Assembly: GCA_016199525.1 (NCBI GenBank)
Contig: JACQGL010000088.1
Coordinates: 1 to 47,562, forward strand
Direction of reading: 5' to 3'
Source: Armatimonadota bacterium
GTDB taxonomy: Bacteria; Armatimonadota; SYMT01; JACQGL01
DNA: 47,562 bases
Positions 37,370 to 44,212 of this stretch are shown one piece after another (the stretch's first letter is position 1; every line of letters begins with the position of its first letter). Both the position numbers and the translations under genes were made by a program. The notes under the pieces are model-generated. The model searched no databases. It was not told where the DNA came from and saw only the letters and a program-made list of their open reading frames with translations.

Positions 37370-39303
37370 CCGCCGCCCAGGCCCGAACGCTGCCGGACGC
37401 GCCCGAGTGGGCGCTCCAGTTCCTTCGCGAGGTGGGGCAGGCGAGCGGAGAGGCGGCGGTGTTGCCTGCGGAACTCCCCCGTGTGGACGTGGCGACCCTA
37501 AATGTGTCAGAGCGGATCAGGCGCCTGATCCGGAAGGGGCCGGCAGCGGAACCGGAGCGGTGGGAGGACAGGAGCGACCCGCAGTGGTTTGTGGCCCGGG
37601 AGATGATTGGCGCCGGCTACGACGATGCCACCATCGCCGCCGTGATGCTTGACCCGCAGAACAAGATCGGCGCGAAGGCGCGGGAGCAGGGGCGCACGTG
37701 GCTGGCAGGAGACATCGCCCGCGCGCGCCAGAAACCGCAGGAGGCGAGGGTGCAGATGCCCATTTCCGGCAAGGGAGAGGACGTATCCGAACTGCGACCC
37801 GAGGAAGCCGGCAGGAACGGCTCCGAACCGCCGCCCGATGGCCCGCCCGACCGGGGCGACGATCCCCATTTCACGGACACGGGCAACGCCCTGCGCCTGG
37901 TGGCGCGGCACGGGGAGGACCTTCGGCACTGTGAGCTGTGGGGGAAATGGTTGATCTGGGATGGTCGGCGCTTTGCGCCAGACGAGACGAACGGGATCTA
38001 TCGCCTAGCGATGGAGACCGCGCGCTCCCTCTACGCCGAGGCCGCCGTAGCGCCCGATGGCAAGGAGCGGCAGCAACTCGCCGCCTGGGCGATCAAGTCA
38101 GAGCAGGGCCAACGCATTCGGGAGATGATCGGCCTGGCGCGGGCGAAGATGCCCATTACCCCCAGCCAGCTCGACCGCGATCCCTGGCTCTTGACGTGCC
38201 TGAACGGAACAATCGACCTGCGGACGGGTGAGCTGCGTAAGCACCGACGCGAGGATCTCATCACCAAGTTGGTGCCGGTGGGGTACGACCCCGAGGCGAC
38301 CTGCCCGACGTTCGATGCGTTTCTGCACCGGATCTTGAATGGCCGGGAGGCGCTGATCGCGTTCCTGTGGCGCGCCCTGGGCTACTCGCTCACCGGCATC
38401 ACGCGGGAGCGCGTGCTCTTCGTGGCGCACGGCACGGGGAGGAACGGTAAGACGACACTCTTCGAGGCCGTCAACAGCCTTCTGGGCGATTACGCCCTCC
38501 GCACACCGGCGGAGACGGTGCTGATGAAGAGGGAGAGCGCCATCCCCAACGACGTTGCCGCCCTGGTCGGTCGGCGCTTCGTGTTCGCATCCGAGACCGA
38601 GGAGGGCAAGCGCCTGGCCGTCTCCCAGGTGAAGGACCTGGTGGGCGGGGACACGATATCTGCGCGCTTTATGCGTGCGGAGTGGTTTCGCTTCAAACCG
38701 GAATTCAAACTGTGGTTGGCGACCAATCACAAGCCGGTCATCCGGGACAGCAACCGGGCGATCTGGGACCGCATACGGCTCATTCCGTTCACGGTCCGGA
38801 TACCGGACGGCGAGGAGGACAAAGGCCTCCCCGCCAAGCTGCGGGCCGAACTCGCTGGCATCCTGGCCAGAGCGGTCCGGGGCTGCCTAGAGTGGCAGCG
38901 GGATGGCCTAGCGGAGCCGGAGGAAGTGCTCGTGGCTACACGCGAGTACTGGGAGCAGGAGGACGTGCTGGGCGCGTTCCTCTCCGAGTGCTGCATCCGC
39001 TCGCCAGAGGCCCGGGCGGGCGCGACCGAACTCTTCCAAGCATACGTCGCTTGGTCTGGGGACAAAGCCACGTCACAGAACCGCTTCGGCAGGCGGCTGC
39101 GGGAGGCTGGGTACGAGAGCCGGAGAGCACCCTCTGGCCGCTCCGAGTGGCGGGGCATTGGCCTGCTCTCCGAACCTTTCGAGCCGAAATCGTATTACCC
39201 GCATCGCGCGCGCGTAAAGCTCAATACGAAAACGGTCCAGAAGGTTCGGAAGGTTCGGTACGCGAGCGTGAGTCGGCCTGTTGGAGCTGCGGCGAGGAAG
39301 TGA
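37366..39303 (+). CDS. Phage/plasmid SF3 helicase (D5/P4-type primase C-terminal domain)
   Basis: HGTGRNGKTTLFEAVNSLLGDYA Walker A; KLWLATNHKPVIRDSNRAIWDRIRLIPF; ATGA overlap with prim-pol. Confidence 0.9.
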   Translation: MTAAQARTLPDAPEWALQFLREVGQASGEAAVLPAELPRVDVATLNVSERIRRLIRKGPAAEPERWEDRSDPQWFVAREMIGAGYDDATIAAVMLDPQNKIGAKAREQGRTWLAGDIARARQKPQEARVQMPISGKGEDVSELRPEEAGRNGSEPPPDGPPDRGDDPHFTDTGNALRLVARHGEDLRHCELWGKWLIWDGRRFAPDETNGIYRLAMETARSLYAEAAVAPDGKERQQLAAWAIKSEQGQRIREMIGLARAKMPITPSQLDRDPWLLTCLNGTIDLRTGELRKHRREDLITKLVPVGYDPEATCPTFDAFLHRILNGREALIAFLWRALGYSLTGITRERVLFVAHGTGRNGKTTLFEAVNSLLGDYALRTPAETVLMKRESAIPNDVAALVGRRFVFASETEEGKRLAVSQVKDLVGGDTISARFMRAEWFRFKPEFKLWLATNHKPVIRDSNRAIWDRIRLIPFTVRIPDGEEDKGLPAKLRAELAGILARAVRGCLEWQRDGLAEPEEVLVATREYWEQEDVLGAFLSECCIRSPEARAGATELFQAYVAWSGDKATSQNRFGRRLREAGYESRRAPSGRSEWRGIGLLSEPFEPKSYYPHRARVKLNTKTVQKVRKVRYASVSRPVGAAARK

Positions 39304-39392
39304 GTACGCGCAGCCAGAGGACCTGTTCCGCCTGCGGCTGGCTGATCTGCGGCAACTGCGGCGCGTGTGAGAAGGGCTGCGAGCGTCGGTGA
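39300..39392 (+). CDS. Cys-rich 30-aa microprotein (possible zinc ribbon)
   Basis: GTG overlapping helicase TGA; VSTRSQRTCSACGWLICGNCGACEKGCERR. Confidence 0.4.
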   Translation: MSTRSQRTCSACGWLICGNCGACEKGCERR

Positions 39393-39642
39393 TCCCGTGA
39401 CCGAAGAGCGGTCCCCTGAGCAGCCCGACGGACCGTGAGCACTCGGTGCCTGGGTCACCGGGCGGCCGCGAAGCGCACGCGGGTGCGGCGTGCTCTGGGG
39501 AGGCGCCCCTGGCCGCCCTGCGGAGCGGTGGTTTGCGGTATGAGCCGTTACGACATAAACGACCGATTGCGGGTGCTGTTTGGCAGCCCGGATGGAGAGG
39601 AGTCACCTCGTGAATAGCTGCGAACTGAAGAAAAAGGATAAT

Positions 39643-39846
39643 ATGCCGAAGTATCGCATTATAAATGGAGACGCGGACGATGTGGAGTACTGGGTAAACA
39701 GGCTCGCCGCCCAGGGATACATTGTCAGCCACATCGCCGCGTGCAACCCCCTCCAAGTGGTGGTGCTGCTGGCCCGTACGGGCAAGTCGCCGCCTCCCGC
39801 TGCGGAGAACGAGAGCGGCGGGCGTGTTACGAAACCGGGGGAATGA
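39643..39846 (+). CDS. Small protein of unknown function
   Basis: MPKYRIINGDADDVEYWVNRLAAQGYIVSHIAACNPLQVVVLLART; AAAAAGGA upstream. Confidence 0.55.
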   Translation: MPKYRIINGDADDVEYWVNRLAAQGYIVSHIAACNPLQVVVLLARTGKSPPPAAENESGGRVTKPGE

Positions 39847-39849
39847 ACA

Positions 39850-40176
39850 ATGCCACGACCGCGAGAGTACGCGAGCTCTGCGGCGAGGCAGAAAGCCTAT
39901 CGCGCACGCAAAGTGCAAGGGGCAGCCTCGGCGGCTACGCAACGCCCGCCACCCACCGCCCCTCGGTCAGCGGAACGGCCTCTGACGCGGCAGGCACGGC
40001 TGCAAGCGCTGGCCGAGGAGATGCGGGCTGTCGCCCGCCAGTGCTCGCACTGGCGGTACGAGCTGGCCGCGCTGGGGCTGACGGGCGACGGGTTTGAGCA
40101 GTTAGCGGAAGAGTTACGGCACGGGGCCGAGTGCGTGGCACGGCAGGCAGTGGTCGGAAGTAAGTGTGCGAGGTGA
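39850..40176 (+). CDS. Small basic protein of mobile element, function unknown
   Basis: ORF MPRPREYASSAARQKAYRARKVQGA...; 3-bp gap after upstream gene. Confidence 0.5.
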   Translation: MPRPREYASSAARQKAYRARKVQGAASAATQRPPPTAPRSAERPLTRQARLQALAEEMRAVARQCSHWRYELAALGLTGDGFEQLAEELRHGAECVARQAVVGSKCAR

Positions 40177-40221
40177 ACCCAAGGATTCCGGCCTTGGCGG
40201 CCAGAATGACCTAAAGTAACT

Positions 40222-40545
40222 ATGCAACAGGACGCGATCCGTGCCGCTGTGGCAGCGGCGCGGTGGGTGATGACGCACCATGCCCTGCAGCAATCTGGAA
40301 GCCGCCGCATGGGAAGCGGGGAAATAGCTCACGCCCTGGCTGGATGCGAAGTGCTGGAGGACTACCCGAACGATCCGCGTGGAGAGAGCGCCCTGGTACT
40401 CGGGTATACGGCTGCCCACCGGCCCATTCACGCCGTCTGCACGTTTGACCCGAGCGGGTCACTGGTTATCATCACCGTCTATGATCCGGGAATGCCGTGG
40501 TGGCTGGATGAACGGACCCGTGCGCCGGGAGGAGGGACGCCCTGA
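40222..40545 (+). CDS. DUF4258-like protein, candidate toxin
   Basis: AARWVMTHHALQQSGSRRMGSGEIAHALAGCEVLEDYPNDPRGESALVLGYTAAHRPIHAVCTFD...VIITVYDP. Confidence 0.75.
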   Translation: MQQDAIRAAVAAARWVMTHHALQQSGSRRMGSGEIAHALAGCEVLEDYPNDPRGESALVLGYTAAHRPIHAVCTFDPSGSLVIITVYDPGMPWWLDERTRAPGGGTP

Positions 40546-40787
40546 TGGTCACTCGCTGTTACCTGTGTGGGGGGCAGATAGAACGGCGGCGGGTAACGGC
40601 TGAAATCCGCTGGGGTGAAGAGCTGACGCTGGTGGAAGACGTTCCCGCCTGGGTGTGCGGGAACTGCGGCGAAGCCTACTTCGACGCGGCTACCTGCACG
40701 GCACTGGACCGGCTGCGCCAGGACCATCCCCCGGCCCGCCGCAAGGTGGAAGTCCCCGTTTACGCCTTCTCTGGCGCTGACTACTGA
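40545..40787 (+). CDS. YgiT/MqsA-type zinc-finger antitoxin
   Basis: CYLCGGQIERRRVTAEIRWGEELTLVEDVPAWVCGNCGEAYFD; TGATG overlap with the DUF4258 ORF. Confidence 0.8.
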   Translation: MVTRCYLCGGQIERRRVTAEIRWGEELTLVEDVPAWVCGNCGEAYFDAATCTALDRLRQDHPPARRKVEVPVYAFSGADY

Positions 40788-40855
40788 TCTGGCCGCGCTG
40801 CTGCACAGACGCCCCCGCCCGTGCGGGCCTTACCGCCGCGCGCGCCCGCAGGTGA

Positions 40856-40869
40856 GCGTTACGTAACGC
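40856..40869. promoter_or_regulatory. Perfect palindrome GCGTTACGTAACGC
   Basis: Exact 14-bp dyad; near copy GAGCGTTACGGAACACACC at 40948-40966. Confidence 0.7.
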
Positions 40870-40885
40870 ACACCACCAGGAGACA

Positions 40886-40910
40886 CCTGCCCCGAAAGCT
40901 TTCGGGGCCT
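40886..40910 (+). repeat. 25-bp palindromic repeat copy B
   Basis: CCTGCCCCGAAAGCTTTCGGGGCCT, identical to the minus strand of 23299-23323. Confidence 0.9.
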
Positions 40911-40919
40911 TCGGGAATT

Positions 40920-40931
40920 CCCCACGTGGGG
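40920..40931. repeat. Perfect palindrome CCCCACGTGGGG
   Basis: Exact 12-bp dyad. Confidence 0.8.
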
Positions 40932-41008
40932 GCGGACGCGAGCGCCGGAGCGTTACGGAACACACCGACAGCGTGCAGCGAGCGGGCGTAAAGGGGGACG
41001 GCCTGTGC

Positions 41009-41395
41009 ATGACATCTCGGGAGATTCTGACGCACGGTCGCGCCACGGCGGCGGCGATCCGACGGCGGCTCCCATCCGGTCGTCAGCGGCAGATCGTGAG
41101 CGTGATGCTGCTAGCACCGCTGGGTGACCTGACTTACCCGCAGATAGCACGTTTCCTTGAAATGAGCCTCGGCACGCTTCACACCCACCTTCGCCGACTG
41201 AAGCGGCGCGATCCCGAGCTGCACGCGTGGTTGATGAACCTGCGCCGCGCGCAGGCCGAGGCGCGCCACGCTGCTGCGCGGGAGCGGCAGAGGCGCCGCA
41301 AACAGGAGTGGCGCCGAAGGCGACGTGCCGCCGCCCTGCACGTCCCTACCCGCCCGTACGGGGGGTCGGACGCCCGTATGGGCGTAAGGTGGTGA
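41009..41395 (+). CDS. Sigma-region-4-like HTH protein of mobile element
   Basis: LPSGRQRQIVSVMLLAPLGDLTYPQIARFLEMSLGTLHTHLRRLKRRDPELHAWL, basic tail. Confidence 0.6.
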   Translation: MTSREILTHGRATAAAIRRRLPSGRQRQIVSVMLLAPLGDLTYPQIARFLEMSLGTLHTHLRRLKRRDPELHAWLMNLRRAQAEARHAAARERQRRRKQEWRRRRRAAALHVPTRPYGGSDARMGVRW

Positions 41396-41495
41396 CCGCA
41401 TACCCACAGCTTTTTATCTTTAGAGCGGCCCGAAAAGCGTTCGGGATAGGGGCCTACGGATAACCACGCCACCCTCCGTACCGATCCCTCGCCGG

Positions 41496-41849
41496 ATGGG
41501 CCAGGAACCCGTACGGGCTGCCTGGCTGCCCCTTATTGGCGGCGCAGAGGCGCGGACCTATGCCGAGGCGGCGGTGGTGATGGGCCCGTACGGGCTGCAC
41601 ACGCACCTGCGGCGGCGGCGGTTCCCGGAAGCCTACGCGGCAGTGATGGAGGTCCGGTGGGCGCAATTGGCGGAGCGCCACCGGGAAGCGGAGGCGCTCG
41701 CGCGGGTGGAGGCGCACAGCAGGGAGTGGTTCCTGAGGCAGCGGAATCGGCGCTTCTACTACCGGTTCGGCTACTGGCCGTGGCAGCGGCGGGGGCGGGG
41801 CAGGTCGGCGGAGGCAGGGCTGTGTGCGCTGCTGAGGCGGTTGGGGTGA
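41496..41849 (+). CDS. Second small HTH-like protein sharing LHTHLRR signature
   Basis: ARTYAEAAVVMGPYGLHTHLRRRRFPEAYAAVMEVRWAQLAERHREAEALARVEAHSREWFLRQ. Confidence 0.5.
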   Translation: MGQEPVRAAWLPLIGGAEARTYAEAAVVMGPYGLHTHLRRRRFPEAYAAVMEVRWAQLAERHREAEALARVEAHSREWFLRQRNRRFYYRFGYWPWQRRGRGRSAEAGLCALLRRLG

Positions 41850-41854
41850 GGTGG

Positions 41855-41987
41855 CTAAGCGGATCCGTCGAGTGAGGCCGCACTTCCGAGGCGGCCAACA
41901 GCCCACGGAGGCCGGAGTCATTCGTGCGAAGTCACTCCGCGGGACCGCTTAGACGGCTCATCCGCTGCAGCCTCGGAGTGCGGCCGT
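41855..41987. repeat. Intergenic cluster of related imperfect inverted repeats
   Basis: CTAAGCGGatCCGtcGAGTGAggcCGCAC (from 41855) versus the complement of 41912-41952 (CTAAGCGGtcCCGcgGAGTGActtCGCAC), and a third related arm CCTCGGAGTGCGGCC near 41971-41985. Confidence 0.65.
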
Positions 41988-42144
41988 GACAAGCGATCTG
42001 GGGAGTGCCATCCCGCCGCTGGCAAAACGGGCGACTGGATCGGCTCGGGGAGGGCCGCCTTACTGGCAGGCGTGGAGCGTGTTCACGGACCCGGAGGCGG
42101 AGGGCGGCGAGCCGCGGCTATATGGCGCCGGGAGGGAGTGGTAG
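41986..42144 (+). CDS. Small hypothetical protein (GTG start)
   Basis: VTSDLGSAIPPLAKRATGSARGGPPYWQAWSVFTDPEAEGGEPRLYGAGREW; not in supplied ORF track. Confidence 0.3.
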   Translation: MTSDLGSAIPPLAKRATGSARGGPPYWQAWSVFTDPEAEGGEPRLYGAGREW

Positions 42145-42159
42145 GGGGCGCCGGCTCGG

Positions 42160-43575
42160 TCAGTGTTCAAGGGCCTTCTGCACGAGCGCGCGCATCTCGC
42201 CGATGCGACCCTCCATCTCGTCGGGCACCACGGCATACACGCGAACGGCGTACAAGGTGTACCTTGACAGGACCGACATCAGCGAGTTTTTGAGCGCCAC
42301 GATGGGGACGAGCGGGGTGTCAGGCGCTCTCAAGATGTGGATCTCTTCCTCGAACTTGCGGCGGACCTCCTCCACGTCGCCCGCGGTGCCGTGACCGTCC
42401 ACGGTGTCCCTGATTGGGGCGTAGGGCTGGATCTTCGTCAGCGCCGTGAGCGGCTTGTCCCAGACGTAGATAAGCTTCGGGTCAAGTCCGAGCGTGTCTG
42501 CCCACTGGTCCCGCTTGTCGCGGGCCGTCTTTAGAAGCAACCGCGAATGCTCCGGTTTGATCAGTTCGTCGATCTTCTCCCAGGCGCCGAGGAGTTTGGG
42601 AGGCCGGCGCTCCAGAATGGCATCGCACTTGAGCTTGAGCGCCGGATCTGAGGTGTCGCCCCGGAGCTCTGCGATCCGCTGCGTCACGAACGTGTCGTCG
42701 AACCGAGACCATTCGCGCGACCTGATGTATCCGGTGACGTCTGCGGCAGAGAACGCCAGGCCTCCGGCCTCGAGGAGAGCGGTGAGCACATCCTTCAGCA
42801 CCAACTCCAGTCCGGCCACGGTCTTCTGGTAGGTTATCTGCTGGTAGTCGAAGTACCGGCAGAGCAGGAAGTGCTCGGCGGTGCGCAACGCCTTCTCACG
42901 AAAGCAGATCCGGTCATCGGCAAAACAGATCTGGGTCAGGAGATAGCCGAGATCAGCGGATCCATAGGGCAGGCCGGTGTGAAGCGCCGTGCGCAGCAGG
43001 TAGTCGATGCGGTCAGCGTCAAGGTCCGAACTCACGAGGCTGCTGAACCGAAGCGCCGGATCCTCGCGCATGAACACGTGGGAGACCTTGGCCGGGTCGA
43101 ACCCTCCCCCCTCCAACGCGGACCGAATCTCAGGGTCCTCCTTGACGACCTCCTCACCAGCGCGCTCGTGCTTGAAGAACAGGGGGCGCGTGCCAGCAGG
43201 CGCGCTGGCTCCAGTGAAGAGCATCTTGGAGAAGTGGTTCGCGATGGCCTCCTCCATCGCGTGAGAGAACGCGTAGTGACCCACGTCGTGGAGCAGGGCG
43301 GCCAGGCGGTACAGCTGCTTCTCGTGTGCGTCAATGGTGACTGCGCTGTTGGCCTCCAATGCATCGAGCATCCGCCCGGCTACGTGACACGCTCCGACGG
43401 AGTGGCTGAACCGGGAGTAATCGGCCCCGGGGAACACCAGGTGAGCGAGCCCAAGCTGTCTAACCTGGCGGAGCCGCTGGAAGGAACTGGTTTGGAGGAT
43501 CGCAATCTCTAGCTCGCTCACGCCGATCGTACCGTGAACGGGATCTGCGATCCTCTTGAAGTTGAAGGCGGACAC
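42160..43575 (-). CDS. HD-domain phosphohydrolase (SAMHD1/dGTPase-like superfamily)
   Basis: DPVHGTIGVSELEIAILQTSSFQRLRQVRQLGLAHLVFPGADYSRFSHSVG ... LAALLHDVGHYAFSHAME ... SSDLDADRIDYLLRTALHTG. Confidence 0.88.
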   Translation of the reverse strand: MSAFNFKRIADPVHGTIGVSELEIAILQTSSFQRLRQVRQLGLAHLVFPGADYSRFSHSVGACHVAGRMLDALEANSAVTIDAHEKQLYRLAALLHDVGHYAFSHAMEEAIANHFSKMLFTGASAPAGTRPLFFKHERAGEEVVKEDPEIRSALEGGGFDPAKVSHVFMREDPALRFSSLVSSDLDADRIDYLLRTALHTGLPYGSADLGYLLTQICFADDRICFREKALRTAEHFLLCRYFDYQQITYQKTVAGLELVLKDVLTALLEAGGLAFSAADVTGYIRSREWSRFDDTFVTQRIAELRGDTSDPALKLKCDAILERRPPKLLGAWEKIDELIKPEHSRLLLKTARDKRDQWADTLGLDPKLIYVWDKPLTALTKIQPYAPIRDTVDGHGTAGDVEEVRRKFEEEIHILRAPDTPLVPIVALKNSLMSVLSRYTLYAVRVYAVVPDEMEGRIGEMRALVQKALEH

Positions 43576-43587
43576 TGCGGTCTTGTC

Positions 43588-44076
43588 TCACTGGAGCAGG
43601 CCAGCCCGTTGCAGCGCCTCCTCGGCAAGCTCCATATGGGGCGCGAGATGTGGCTTCTTCTCGCGCAGGACTGCTTCCGCCCTTTCGTGGGAGTAGCGGG
43701 ACACCCGTCGGAGGAAATGGACGGAGGCGACGAGTTCGAGCCAATCCTCCTGACCGAGATTGAAGGCCAATGACGTGAGCAGCCCAGCGACCCGCTGGAG
43801 GCGGTCGCGGACATCAGGGTGCAGCTGCTTGCCTTCGGCGCCGGGATCGTCGGAAGCAATAGCCTCGGCGAGGCTGTAGTAGTCACGGGTAAGCGCGGGG
43901 CTGTAAGGTCCCATAAGGTACCAGCTGAACCGGTACCCCAGGTCCACGCCCGTAAGCTGGCCTAGATAAACGGCCTTCTGGATCAGCTTACGGTCGTCTA
44001 CGGAGTTGATCTCCGCAGGTACTCTGAGTTCGTCGAGGAGGAGCTTCAGAGCGATCAAGCGTGCTTCCATCAGCAA
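43588..44076 (-). CDS. Small protein with Panacea/DUF4065-like pattern, partner of the HD gene
   Basis: RLIALKLLLDELRVPAEINSVDDRKLIQKAVYLGQLTGVDLGYRFSWYLMGPYSPALTRDYYSL; stop 12 bp before the HD start. Confidence 0.55.
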   Translation of the reverse strand: MLMEARLIALKLLLDELRVPAEINSVDDRKLIQKAVYLGQLTGVDLGYRFSWYLMGPYSPALTRDYYSLAEAIASDDPGAEGKQLHPDVRDRLQRVAGLLTSLAFNLGQEDWLELVASVHFLRRVSRYSHERAEAVLREKKPHLAPHMELAEEALQRAGLLQ

Positions 44077-44131
44077 GACCCTCGCTGCTCTGATAGGGCC
44101 GGCTTGGACCGGGAAGTCCGTCTAGAATCCT

Positions 44132-44163
44132 TGATAGTACCAGTATACCACGGCCTCGGGCAA
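44132..44163 (-). promoter_or_regulatory. Candidate sigma-70-type promoter for the small protein/HD pair
   Basis: Minus strand TTGCCC - 18 bp - TACTAT in the 136-bp gap downstream of DUF499. Confidence 0.3.
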
Positions 44164-44212
44164 AACGCACATGAATGTTTGGCGGTTCCATGCAGAGGTC
44201 TCTCCGAGCGGG

